Source: Kribbella soli
GTDB taxonomy: Bacteria > Actinomycetota > Actinomycetes > Propionibacteriales > Kribbellaceae
Assembly: GCF_004331345.1 (NCBI RefSeq)
Contig: NZ_SJJZ01000003.1
Location: 930,001-994,000, forward strand
Length of the DNA stretch: 64,000 nt
Reading direction: 5' to 3'
Below, in pieces: positions 16,414 to 24,776 of the stretch. The position numbers and the translations under genes were made by a program. Below the pieces are notes generated by a model. That model searched no databases. It had not been told where the DNA came from and saw only the letters and a list, made by a program, of their open reading frames with translations. Numbering within the stretch: position 1 is the stretch's first letter; every line of letters begins with the position of its first letter.

Positions 16414-17105
16414 ATCTTGGCGTAGATGAGGTCGCGGACGTCGCGGCCCTCGGCCTGGGCGCGGGACTCGAACTTGGTGACCGGCCGCCACTCGGGCCGC
16501 GGGGCCCAGCCGTCATATTGGTTGCGCAATGACGGCTCGGCCGCGCAGACCTCGAGCATGCGGTCGGCGTAGTCTGCCCAGTCCGTTGCCAGGTGCAACG
16601 TCCCGCCCGGCTGCAGGCGGTCGGCGATCAGCGCGACGAACGGCGACGTGACGAGCCGGCGCTTGTGGTGCCGTTTCTTCGGCCACGGGTCCGGGAAGTA
16701 GATCCGTACGCCGGCCAGCGCGCCGGGGGCGACGTGATCACGCAGGAAGTCCAGCGCGTCACCCTGCAGCAGGCGGACGTTGTCGAGGTCGTACTTCTCC
16801 GCCCACAACATCAGCTGACCGAGACCGGCCGGATAGACCTCCGCGGCCACGTGATTGACCTCAGGCGCCGCGACGGCGAGCTGCGCGGTCGCCTCCCCCA
16901 TCCCGGAGCCGATCTCCAGCACGGTCGGCGCCGTACGGCCGAACCACTCGGCCAGATCCAGCTCACCGGGCGGCAGATCCTCCTGGGTGCGGCCGAGCTC
17001 CGCCCACCGTGTCTCCCAGACGCGCTTCTGCCCGACCGTCATCCGCACGCTGCGGCGGACGGTGCTGAAGACACCGACTTGCCGGACCTGATCTGTCGCT
17101 CCCAC
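16410..17105 (-). CDS. trmB: tRNA (guanine46-N7)-methyltransferase
   Basis: A 231-residue SAM-dependent enzyme that methylates G46 in tRNA variable loops. The SAM loop is LEIGSGMGEAT near residue 62 and the catalytic/tRNA-binding motif is YFPDPWPKKRHHKRRL near residue 136. The GTG start is 10 nt from the stop of the upstream AHSA1 gene on the same strand, although an ATG at residue 22 (MTVGQKRVWETRW) is another possible start. Confidence in function is high. Confidence 0.95.
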   Translation of the reverse strand: MGATDQVRQVGVFSTVRRSVRMTVGQKRVWETRWAELGRTQEDLPPGELDLAEWFGRTAPTVLEIGSGMGEATAQLAVAAPEVNHVAAEVYPAGLGQLMLWAEKYDLDNVRLLQGDALDFLRDHVAPGALAGVRIYFPDPWPKKRHHKRRLVTSPFVALIADRLQPGGTLHLATDWADYADRMLEVCAAEPSLRNQYDGWAPRPEWRPVTKFESRAQAEGRDVRDLIYAKI

Positions 17106-17115
17106 CAGTCCAAGT

Positions 17116-17562
17116 TTAGGAGAAGGTGATCTCCAGGGTTCGGGAGGTCTCCAGGTAGGTCTTCAGGTTGGCGAGGATCGGGGCCCAGCCGTTCCGCCAG
17201 CCCTCGACGGTGTCCTCGGCGATCTCGTCGTGCACGACCTGCAGTTTCACCACGTTCTTCCCGGCCGGCTCGATGGTGAACGTCACCCGGCCCGGGGCCT
17301 CGTCGGCGCGGGACTCGAGGAACTCGTTCTTGAACGTGTAGGCCAGCGTTTTCGGCTCGTCGTACACCAGAACCTCGCCGCTGTCGGTCAGGCTGTCGTC
17401 GGCGCTGTCGTAGAAACGCACCGGTGCGCCAACCGTCCAGTCCGACTCGATCCGGCGGCCGAACCAGTACAGCTGGGTGAAAGCGCCCGAGGTGAGCGCC
17501 TCCCACAGCTTTTCGGGGGTGGTCTCGATGTAGGTCACATGGATCATCGCGGGCTTGCTCAT
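17116..17562 (-). CDS. AHSA1-type SRPBCC protein
   Basis: A 148-residue START-like protein with the typical opening IHVTYIETTPEKLWEALTSG and the motif VTFTIEPAGKNVVKLQVVHD. Its ATG overlaps the stop of the ArsR gene (ATGA), with GGAGGA as ribosome site. ArsR plus AHSA1 pairs are frequent in actinobacteria and are taken to form a ligand-responsive operon. No enzyme activity can be assigned. Confidence 0.88.
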   Translation of the reverse strand: MSKPAMIHVTYIETTPEKLWEALTSGAFTQLYWFGRRIESDWTVGAPVRFYDSADDSLTDSGEVLVYDEPKTLAYTFKNEFLESRADEAPGRVTFTIEPAGKNVVKLQVVHDEIAEDTVEGWRNGWAPILANLKTYLETSRTLEITFS

Positions 17563-17870
17563 GATTCCTCCAACGCCGCTTTCAATGCGCTGAGCGCACG
17601 CAGTTTGTCGCGTTCGTAGTTGCTCAGCCACCGCTCGGCGATCTCGTTGATCGGCACCGGGTTCAGGTAGTGGAGCTTGTGGCGTCCGCGTTTGACCGTG
17701 ACCACAAGGTTCGCGTCCTCGAGAATCCGCAGGTGCTTGGTCACGCCCTGCCGGGTCAGGTCCGGCAGCAGCTCACACAGCTCCTGCAGGCTCTGCCCGT
17801 TGCGCTCCCGCAGGGCATCCAGCAACTGCCGCCGGCCCTCGTCGGCCAACGCCTTGAACACCAGCTCCAC
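17559..17870 (-). CDS. ArsR-family transcriptional regulator
   Basis: A 103-residue winged-helix repressor. The recognition region is LCELLPDLTRQGVTKHLRILEDANLV and the wing follows in VKRGRHKLHYLN. The metal-binding cysteine pairs of ArsR/SmtB are absent, as in the subgroup paired with AHSA1 proteins. The frame extends to a TTG at 17888, but GTG at 17870 is preferred: TTGACA-N18-TATTGT ends exactly 7 nt before it, implying a leaderless mRNA. A perfect inverted repeat lies in that promoter, so autorepression is likely. Confidence 0.88.
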   Translation of the reverse strand: MELVFKALADEGRRQLLDALRERNGQSLQELCELLPDLTRQGVTKHLRILEDANLVVTVKRGRHKLHYLNPVPINEIAERWLSNYERDKLRALSALKAALEES

Positions 17871-17877
17871 GCCCTCG

Positions 17878-17907
17878 ACAATAGGCAACTAAAAGGTTGC
17901 CTGTCAA
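17878..17907 (-). promoter_or_regulatory. Promoter and probable ArsR operator
   Basis: On the minus strand TTGACA (17907-17902) and TATTGT (17883-17878) are 18 nt apart. Between them lies the perfect inverted repeat AGGCAAC-N6-GTTGCCT (17883-17902). A repressor here would cover both promoter elements. Confidence 0.72.
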
Positions 17908-18015
17908 CGCTGCGGACCGAAGAACGGGTAGTGGTCGACTCCGGCGTGCGGGCGCGGGCGGGTGGAGTGCGCGGATCGGAGGTCGGGCGGGACGACTACC
18001 CGTTCGTCCGTACGG

Positions 18016-21015
18016 TCAGTCGTCCCAGAAGAGGCGGGCAACCGTGTTGTGGGCGCGGCGGGTGGTGCGCAGGTAGTCGTCGGAGAAGCGGCCGGATTCG
18101 CCAGGTGGGTAGCCGCAGATCTGCGCCACGGCTGCCAGGTCGCGCGGATCGCGCGGGAGCGAGTCGCCGGGGCGGGCGCGAACCAGCATGACCGCGTTGC
18201 GGATCCGGGTCGCCAGCACCCAGGCCGCTTGCAGCGTCTCGGCCTCGGTGGGGTCGACGAGGTTGGCCTCCACCCCGGCCCGGAGCGCGGTGAGCGTGCG
18301 CGTCGTACGGAGACTGGGAACGCGGTGCGCTTCGCGGAGTTGCAGGAGCTGAACGGTCCACTCGATGTCGGCGAGCCCGCCGCGACCCAGCTTGGTGTGC
18401 GTACTCCGGTCGGCGCCGCGCGGCAGCCGCTCGGCGTCGACGCGCGCCTTGATCCGGCGGATCTCCATGACGTCGCGTTCGCTCACACCGTTCACCGGAT
18501 AGCGCAGCGGGTCGATCAGTTCACGGAACGACTGACACAGGTCGGCGTCGCCGCACAACGGGTCGGCGCGGAGCAGGGCCTGTGCTTCCCACACAGCCGA
18601 CCAGCGCGCGTAGTAGGAGGCGTACGACGCCAGCGTCCGGACCAACGGTCCTTGCCGGCCCTCGGGGCGCAGGTCCGCATCGATCGCGACGGCCGGATCG
18701 GCGCCGGGCAATGCCAGCATCCGGCGCAGCTCGGTCGCCGCCTGGGTCGCGAAGTCCGTCGCCTTCTTCTCGTCGGCGCCCGGCAGCGGGTCGTGCACGA
18801 ACATCACGTCCGCGTCGCTGCCGTACCCGAGCTCGTGACCGCCGAACCGGCCCATCGCGACGATCGACATCCGGGTCGGCTCCGGCTCGCCCTCGGCAAG
18901 CAGGCGCTGTGCGACCGCCTTGCGCGCGACTTCGAGCGCGGCCGCCAGCGTGCCGACGGCGATATCGGTCAGCCCGTCGCCGACGGTCTCGACGTCGAGC
19001 AGGCCGGACAGGTCCGCCGCCGCGGTCCGGAACAGTTCACGGCGCCGTACGCCGCGGATCGCCGCGACCGCGGTCTCCGGCGAATCCTGCCGCCGGGCGG
19101 CGGCGGACATCTCGGTGAGCAGGGCCTCCTGGGTGCGCGGCGTCAGCTCTCGCTCGTCGGCGAACATCGCGGTCGCTTCCGGAGCACGCTGCAACAGGTC
19201 GACGGCGTACCGGCCGCTGGCCAGCAGGTGCGCCAACCGCTCGGCCGACGCGCCCTCGTCGCGCAACTGGCGCAGGTACCAGGGCGTCGAGCCGAGGGCG
19301 TCGGAGATCGTGCGGAACGCGAGCAGACCGGCGTCCGGGTCGGGTGATTCGGCGAACCAGCCGAGCATCGCGGGCAGCAACGCCTTCTGGATCGACGAAC
19401 GCCGTGAGACCCCTTCGGACAGGGCTTCGATGTGCCGCAGTGCCGACGCCGGATCGGCGTACCCGAGGGCTGTCAGCCGCTGCTTGGCCGCCTCGGGCGT
19501 CAGGCGTACTTCGTCGCCTGGGATCCGCGCGACCGCCGCGAGCAGCGGGCGGTAGAACAGCTTCTCGTGCAGGCGCCGTACCTCGAGCGCGTGCTTCTTC
19601 CAGGCGGCGGTGAGATCGGTGACCGGGTTCTTCGTGAAGCCGAGCGAGCGGCCGAGCCGGCGCAGATCGGCCTCGTTGTCCGGAACCTGATGCGTACGGC
19701 GCAGGCGGAACAGCTGGATGCGGTGCTCCATCGACCGCAGGAAGCGGTAAGCATCCGCGAGTACGGCGCCGTCCGTGCGGCCGACGTACCCGCTGCTCGT
19801 CAGGGCTTCCAGTGCGACCAGCGTCGTACCGCTGCGGACCGACTCGTCGCTGCGACCGTGCACGAGCTGCAGAAGCTGTACGGCGAACTCCACATCGCGC
19901 AATCCGCCGGGACCGAGTTTCAGCTGCCGGTCCACGTCCGCAGCCGGGATGTGGTCGATGACGCGCCGGCGCATCGCCTGGACGTCGGCGACGAACCCTT
20001 CGCGGTCGGCGGCGGACCACGTGAGTTGACCGATCTTCTCGGAGTACTCACGACCGAGCTCGGCGTCGCCCGCGACCGGGCGAGCCTTGAGGAGGGCCTG
20101 GAACTCCCAGGTCTTCGCCCAGCGCTGGTAGTACGCGAGGTGGCTGTCGAGCGTGCGGACGAGCGGACCGGACTTGCCTTCCGGCCGGAGTGCGGCGTCG
20201 ACCGGCCAGAGCGTGCCCTCGCCGGTGTGCGCCGAGCAGATCCGCATCGTGGCCGCGGCCAGCTGGGTCGCGGTCTTGAGGGCCGGCAGCTCCGGTTCGC
20301 CCTCGAGCGGCTCGGCGACGAACAGTACGTCGACATCGCTGACGTAGTTGAGCTCCCGGCCACCACATTTGCCCATGGCAATGATCGCGAGCCGGCAGCC
20401 GGCGGCGCCGGGATGCGCCGCGAAGTAGTCGTTGCGGGCGATGTGCAGAGCGGTCTCGAGCGCACCTCCGGCGAGATCCGCGAGTACGGCGGCGACCTCG
20501 TCGACGAGCAGCCCCTCGGCGAGATCCCGGGCAGCGAGCCGGAGCAGCAGGCGCCGGTACTCGACCCGCAGCGCGTCGACCGGATTGTCGGCGTCGACGG
20601 CGGTCGCGAGCTTGGCGGCGACATCCTCCACCGACGGCCGGGCGCCCGCGAGCGCCGGGTCGGCGAGGTCGTACCAGTGCCGTGGATGTACGCCGAGATG
20701 CCGCCCGAGCGCCTCGCTCGCGCCGAGCACGTACACGAGCCGGCGGCGGAAGCCGTCGTCCATCTCGAGGGTGCGGGCGAACGCGGCGAGATCGTGATTG
20801 TTCCGGTGCAGCGCCTCGGCCATCGCGCAGAGGCTCTGCAGCGCGAGATCGGGATCAGCCGACTCCGAGAGCGTCGTGATCAGCTGCTCGGTGGCCAGCG
20901 GACTGTGCGAGTCCAGCGCGTCCAGGTCCTCGAGGATGCCGGCCGCCCGCTGCGGATCCTCGAACCCCAGCCGAACCAGCCGGCCCTCCCACGACCCCCT
21001 CCGCCCGTCAGCCAC
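18016..21015 (-). CDS. glnE: Bifunctional glutamine synthetase adenylyltransferase/deadenylylase
   Basis: A 999-residue enzyme that attaches and removes AMP on glutamine synthetase in response to nitrogen state. Two nucleotidyltransferase halves are visible: MGKCGGRELNYVSDVDVLFV near residue 210 (deadenylylase half) and MGRFGGHELGYGSDADVMFV near residue 725 (adenylylase half), separated by a linker. The length matches GlnE of mycobacteria and Streptomyces. The start is GTG. A large palindromic repeat lies 24 nt upstream of the start. The neighbouring glnA2 gene probably does not encode its target, because that enzyme lacks the modified tyrosine. Confidence 0.96.
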   Translation of the reverse strand: MADGRRGSWEGRLVRLGFEDPQRAAGILEDLDALDSHSPLATEQLITTLSESADPDLALQSLCAMAEALHRNNHDLAAFARTLEMDDGFRRRLVYVLGASEALGRHLGVHPRHWYDLADPALAGARPSVEDVAAKLATAVDADNPVDALRVEYRRLLLRLAARDLAEGLLVDEVAAVLADLAGGALETALHIARNDYFAAHPGAAGCRLAIIAMGKCGGRELNYVSDVDVLFVAEPLEGEPELPALKTATQLAAATMRICSAHTGEGTLWPVDAALRPEGKSGPLVRTLDSHLAYYQRWAKTWEFQALLKARPVAGDAELGREYSEKIGQLTWSAADREGFVADVQAMRRRVIDHIPAADVDRQLKLGPGGLRDVEFAVQLLQLVHGRSDESVRSGTTLVALEALTSSGYVGRTDGAVLADAYRFLRSMEHRIQLFRLRRTHQVPDNEADLRRLGRSLGFTKNPVTDLTAAWKKHALEVRRLHEKLFYRPLLAAVARIPGDEVRLTPEAAKQRLTALGYADPASALRHIEALSEGVSRRSSIQKALLPAMLGWFAESPDPDAGLLAFRTISDALGSTPWYLRQLRDEGASAERLAHLLASGRYAVDLLQRAPEATAMFADERELTPRTQEALLTEMSAAARRQDSPETAVAAIRGVRRRELFRTAAADLSGLLDVETVGDGLTDIAVGTLAAALEVARKAVAQRLLAEGEPEPTRMSIVAMGRFGGHELGYGSDADVMFVHDPLPGADEKKATDFATQAATELRRMLALPGADPAVAIDADLRPEGRQGPLVRTLASYASYYARWSAVWEAQALLRADPLCGDADLCQSFRELIDPLRYPVNGVSERDVMEIRRIKARVDAERLPRGADRSTHTKLGRGGLADIEWTVQLLQLREAHRVPSLRTTRTLTALRAGVEANLVDPTEAETLQAAWVLATRIRNAVMLVRARPGDSLPRDPRDLAAVAQICGYPPGESGRFSDDYLRTTRRAHNTVARLFWDD

Positions 21016-21038
21016 CCCCGCAGGCTACCCAATCCCCC

Positions 21039-21097
21039 ACTTTGAGAAGCCACCAACCACTTTCGGGCCCGCGAAATGGTTGGTGGCTTCTCAAAGT
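21039..21097. repeat. Long palindromic repeat, copy A
   Basis: Two 26-nt arms (left 21039-21065 with one extra C, right 21072-21097) are otherwise perfectly complementary, with a 6-nt loop. The inner core is CCAACCACTTTCG / CGAAATGGTTGG. A related palindrome occurs at 54759-54815. Both copies lie upstream of minus-strand genes in divergent intergenic regions. Confidence 0.8.
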
Positions 21098-21180
21098 CGC
21101 GGCTGGATCTCGGGTTGGTTGCGGTGAATACACGGTGTCGTGTAGCGAACTCGCTCAGTAGTCGGGCATGATGACTGTCC

Positions 21181-21675
21181 ATGGTCATGATGACGGGGTC
21201 GCTCGCCGTGCGCGGCACGGTGGTGTGGTTGACACCCCAGCAGGGCGGACGAGTCTCCGGGCCGCCGGAGCCGGACTACGACTACGACTACACGGCGACC
21301 GCGTACCTGCCGCCCCGCACGCCCGAGGACGGCCAGGCCGGGATCGCGCTGCGCCACTTCTCGCCGGGTGCCTGGCGGACGCCGGCCGACGGAATTCTCG
21401 TTCCTGCCAAGGGAAATCGGGCCCAGCAGGTGATCCCCGGCTGCATCGTGATCATCACCGAAGGCGTCCGCCCCGTCGGCCTGCTGACCGTCGAAGAGGT
21501 CAACGCCCTGGCCCCCGACGGCACCCCGGTCGTTGCCGCCGCCCCCACTCTCGAAGCAGCTGTCCAGACGCCCCCGGTCGCCGACGAACCGCCGTACCGG
21601 CACTCCACCGCAGCCTCTCGCTGGGCCTCCCAGCACGCCTCCGACGACGCCCCGCCCCAGACCGCCGGCGTCTGA
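21181..21675 (+). CDS. Hypothetical protein
   Basis: A 164-residue protein with no domain I recognise. The first 110 residues look folded (GTVVWLTPQQGG, then GIALRHFSPGAWRTPADGIL and VIPGCIVIITEGVRPVGLLTVEEV), and include a run of alternating Asp and Tyr. The last 50 residues are Ala/Pro-rich. ATG codons at 21181 and 21187 are both possible starts. It is divergent from glnE and separated from it by palindromic repeat copy A. Confidence 0.55.
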   Translation: MVMMTGSLAVRGTVVWLTPQQGGRVSGPPEPDYDYDYTATAYLPPRTPEDGQAGIALRHFSPGAWRTPADGILVPAKGNRAQQVIPGCIVIITEGVRPVGLLTVEEVNALAPDGTPVVAAAPTLEAAVQTPPVADEPPYRHSTAASRWASQHASDDAPPQTAGV

Positions 21676-21727
21676 ACCGAGTGGTTCTACGGATGTGGCG
21701 GCGGCTCCGGCGGTCGACGATTCCGGC

Positions 21728-22015
21728 ATGACGAAAAGAATCCAGCCGCAGCAGACGGCAGCGTTCTACGCGCAGGCGGTCGCGTCCTTCGGGATCTCGG
21801 TCTCGGCAATGGTGATCGCCCTGGCGTACCTACCGGCCGAACCCTGGGTACGGGCGTTCCTCGCACTCGGACTGTTGTACGTCGTCACGTCGACGGTCGT
21901 GCTGTGCAAGGTGGTCCGGGACCGGCAAGAGATCTCCGTAGTGACCAACCGGGTCGACCAGGCCCGCCTGGACAAACTCCTCACCGACCATGACCCCTTC
22001 AAGGTCGACGGCTGA
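21728..22015 (+). CDS. YiaA/YiaB-like two-helix membrane protein
   Basis: A 95-residue inner-membrane protein. Two hydrophobic helices (about residues 15-35 and 42-60) are joined by a short loop, and the segment AFYAQAVASFGISVSAMVIA is typical of the YiaAB domain. The frame is open upstream, but the ATG at 21728 starts the homologous region. The C-terminal part is cytosolic and charged. It ends 4 nt from the converging glutamine synthetase gene. Function is unknown. Confidence 0.78.
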   Translation: MTKRIQPQQTAAFYAQAVASFGISVSAMVIALAYLPAEPWVRAFLALGLLYVVTSTVVLCKVVRDRQEISVVTNRVDQARLDKLLTDHDPFKVDG

Positions 22016-22019
22016 GGTC

Positions 22020-23360
22020 CTACAGAACCGGCAGGAGCTTGTTGAGTTCGAAGGGGGTTACCTGGCGGCGGTAGTCCTGCCATTCGGCGCGCTTGTTGCG
22101 GAGGAAGAAGTCGAAGACGTGCTCGCCGAGGGTCTCGGCGACCAGTTCGCTGTCCTCCATCGCGCTGATGGCTTCGGCGAGGCTGCCGGGCAGGGGCTTG
22201 ATGCCGAGCGCCTTGCGTTCGCGCGGCGTCAGGGACCAGATGTCTTCCTCGACCTCGACGGGGAGCTCGTAGCCCTCCTCGATGCCCTTCAGGCCGGCGG
22301 CGAGCATCAGCGCGAACGCGAGGTACGGGTTCGCGGCCGAGTCGAGCGACCGGAACTCGACGCGCGAGGACTGCCCCTTGTGCGGCTTGTACATCGGCAC
22401 CCGCACGAGGGCGGACCGGTTGTTGTGACCCCACGAGACGAACGAGGGCGCCTCGTCCCCGACCGCGAGCCGCTTGTACGAGTTCACCCACTGGTTCGTC
22501 ACCGCGGTGATCTCGGCCGCGTGCTGCAGCAGGCCGGCGATGAACGCCCGTCCGGTCTTCGACAGCTGGTACTGCGCGCCGCCCTCGAAGAACGCGTTGC
22601 GGTCACCCTCGAACAGCGACATGTGGGTGTGCATCCCGGACCCGGGCTGATCCGACAACGGCTTCGGCATGAACGACGCGTAGATCCCCTGCGAGAGCGC
22701 CACCTCCTTCACCACGACGCGGAACGTCATGATGTTGTCGGCGGTCGACAGCGCGTCGGCGTACCGCAGGTCGATCTCCTGCTGTCCCGGACCGCCCTCG
22801 TGGTGGCTGAACTCGACCGAGATCCCCATCGACTCGAGCATCGTGATCGCCTCGCGGCGGAAGTCGTTGCCGATGCCCTGCGGCGTGTGGTCGAAGTACC
22901 CGGACGAGTCGACCGGCTCCGGCGTCGTACCGGGTGCGCCGGTGAGCGACTTGAACAGGTAGAACTCGATCTCCGGGTGCGTGTAGAACGTGAACCCGAG
23001 ATCGGCCGCCTTCGACAGCGTGCGCTTCAGGACGTGCCGCGGGTCGGCGAACGACGCCGAGCCGTCGGGCATGTTGATGTCGCAGAACATCCGCGCGGTG
23101 CCCATCGTCTCGCCCCGCCAGGGCAGGATCTGGAACGTCGACGGGTCCGGTTTGGCCAGCATGTCGGCCTCGGTCACCCGGGCGAATCCCTCGATCGCCG
23201 ACCCGTCGAACCCGAGTCCTTCCGCGAACGCGCTCTCCAGCTCCGCCGGCGCGACCGCGACCGACTTCAGGAACCCGAGCACGTCGGTGAACCAGAGCCG
23301 CACGAAACGCACGTCGCGCTCCTCCAGCGCGCGCAGTACGAACTCCTGCTGCTTGTCCAT
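22020..23360 (-). CDS. glnA2: Type I glutamine synthetase, GlnA2-like
   Basis: A 446-residue enzyme, the same length as M. tuberculosis GlnA2. Motifs include DGSAIEGFARVTEADM (ATP/metal region), EFSHHEGGPGQQEIDLRY and NPYLAFALML. The adenylylation loop of the regulated class (NLYDLP) is replaced by DIWSLTPRERKALGIKPLPG, so there is no tyrosine for GlnE to modify. It therefore belongs to the unmodified class; some members act on other glutamyl acceptors. ATG at 23360 is chosen because GAGAGGTGG precedes it; the frame runs on to 23411. Confidence 0.93.
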   Translation of the reverse strand: MDKQQEFVLRALEERDVRFVRLWFTDVLGFLKSVAVAPAELESAFAEGLGFDGSAIEGFARVTEADMLAKPDPSTFQILPWRGETMGTARMFCDINMPDGSASFADPRHVLKRTLSKAADLGFTFYTHPEIEFYLFKSLTGAPGTTPEPVDSSGYFDHTPQGIGNDFRREAITMLESMGISVEFSHHEGGPGQQEIDLRYADALSTADNIMTFRVVVKEVALSQGIYASFMPKPLSDQPGSGMHTHMSLFEGDRNAFFEGGAQYQLSKTGRAFIAGLLQHAAEITAVTNQWVNSYKRLAVGDEAPSFVSWGHNNRSALVRVPMYKPHKGQSSRVEFRSLDSAANPYLAFALMLAAGLKGIEEGYELPVEVEEDIWSLTPRERKALGIKPLPGSLAEAISAMEDSELVAETLGEHVFDFFLRNKRAEWQDYRRQVTPFELNKLLPVL

Positions 23361-23489
23361 CAGTCCACCTCTCACCGGAACATCTCTCAGGCACATCACG
23401 GGGTCTCTCACAGTGTGCCCCGCCCTTGTTAAGCAGACGTTACGTGGCAGGCCGGATATGACCGCATTCAGGGCCTAGCGTGTCCTTTT

Positions 23490-23897
23490 GTGCAGACGAT
23501 CTTCCACGCCGCCCTGATCGTGGCCGCGGTCCTCTGCCTCAGCGACCTGATCGTCAGCACCGCCCGCTTCGCGCAGTCGCTGCGGCGTAAGCGACCTGCC
23601 GAGCGGGACGTGCTCGGGCGCCGCTGGCTGCCGATCCCGGAGCTCGGGTTCGGGATGTGCGCGTTCTGCTGCCCGGGCCTGGTCACGCTCGGGCTGACGC
23701 ATCACAACGCCGACAACCTGCCGACCCGCCAGATCCTGCTCGCCGCCCTGGTCTTCGGGTACGCCGGCGCCGTACTGTCCCGGGTCGTCCGGACGCCGGG
23801 CCCCGGCGGCCGCCGGTTCAAGCTACGCGCCGGCCTGCTGCTCGGCCTGCCGGCCGTGTTCGGTCTGGTCTTCGGCCTCTCGGGCATCGCCGTCTGA
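23490..23897 (+). CDS. Small membrane protein, unknown function
   Basis: A 135-residue protein with three or four hydrophobic segments (start to about residue 25, about 55-70, 84-100 and 115-135). A Cys-containing stretch GMCAFCCPGLVTLG lies in the second. No family is recognised. The start is GTG; a TAGCGT element ends 8 nt upstream, so the mRNA may be leaderless. It is divergent from glnA2 and its 3' end overlaps the converging HTTM gene by 75 nt. Confidence 0.6.
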   Translation: MQTIFHAALIVAAVLCLSDLIVSTARFAQSLRRKRPAERDVLGRRWLPIPELGFGMCAFCCPGLVTLGLTHHNADNLPTRQILLAALVFGYAGAVLSRVVRTPGPGGRRFKLRAGLLLGLPAVFGLVFGLSGIAV

Positions 23898-24776
23898 GCC
23901 GGCCGCGCTGGCTGAGCGGGCTGAGGCGGCTGAGCGGGCTGCGCGGCGGGACCGGTACCACGGTACGACGCGTTCCAGCGGCGCGAACGCGAGCCAGCAG
24001 ACGACCGTCGGCAGGAAGTGGATCAGCAGGATCGCCGTGTTCGCCGCATGGAACCCGACGAAGAACAGCGCCCCGAACAGCTGCCAGCGCCCCTTGAGCC
24101 ACAGAATCACCGGCGAGCAGAACTCCCCGATGATGCCGACCCACTGCATCACGTGCAGCACCCACGGGTAATGCAGCAACCACTCCCCGACCGGGTGCGG
24201 CCGCCGCACGATCGCCCACGTCAGTACGGCGCTGCCGGGCCAGGTCAGCGCCCATCCGGCACTGCGCAGTTTCGCGACCGCGGACAGGAAGTACGTCGCG
24301 ATCACGCAGATCTGGATGCACCGGATCGCCCACCCGGCCGCCTCCGACCGAGTCTGGTCGCCGTACGACGCGATGCCCCGGCTGCCCGCTTTCACGGTCG
24401 GCAGGACCCAGAGCGCGATGACCAGCGCGAGGTGGTCGTGGTCGACCTTGCCGTCGCTCATCCCGATCAGCACCCACCAGGTGAACGCCGGCGCGACGAT
24501 CCAGCCGGCAACCCGCGGGAAGTAGTTCGTCGCCCCGAGCAGGCACGCGACGATCAGGACGACGTACAGGACTGTCGTGTTCGCGACGGACGGTTTCGGC
24601 AGGTCGAGGAGCCGGGCGAGCAGCAACGGCTCGTACAGCCCGGGGTGCTCGCCCTTGTCGCGGGTGTCGCGGACGAACGCGTGCATGTCGAGGATGACGA
24701 ACAGGTACAGGATCGTCCGCAACCAGGCGATCCGCGCCAGCGCGATCACCGGCGTGAACCAGTTGGCGACTCTCAT
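23823..24776 (-). CDS. HTTM-domain membrane protein
   Basis: A 317-residue polytopic protein with about eight membrane helices. It resembles the HTTM domain (horizontally transferred transmembrane domain), which also forms the catalytic part of vitamin K-dependent gamma-carboxylase. Segments DHLALVIALWVLPT, YFLSAVAKLRSAGWAL and HAANTAILLIHFLP are in keeping. The last 45 residues are Ala/Arg/Glu-rich and probably cytosolic. It is coupled by ATGA to the preceding gene. Role unknown. Confidence 0.78.
   Translation of the reverse strand: MRVANWFTPVIALARIAWLRTILYLFVILDMHAFVRDTRDKGEHPGLYEPLLLARLLDLPKPSVANTTVLYVVLIVACLLGATNYFPRVAGWIVAPAFTWWVLIGMSDGKVDHDHLALVIALWVLPTVKAGSRGIASYGDQTRSEAAGWAIRCIQICVIATYFLSAVAKLRSAGWALTWPGSAVLTWAIVRRPHPVGEWLLHYPWVLHVMQWVGIIGEFCSPVILWLKGRWQLFGALFFVGFHAANTAILLIHFLPTVVCWLAFAPLERVVPWYRSRRAARSAASARSASAAGSDGDAREAEDQTEHGRQAEQQAGA

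Noticed and set aside
17922..18005. Inverted repeat GAACGGGTAGT ... ACTACCCGTTC near the glnE end
   Set aside because: The 62-nt spacer makes it a weak terminator candidate; it may matter, but nothing else supports it.
21150..21195. Direct repeat CATGATGAC around the start of the hypothetical gene at 21181
   Set aside because: Only two short copies; they probably reflect the Met-rich start region rather than a control site.
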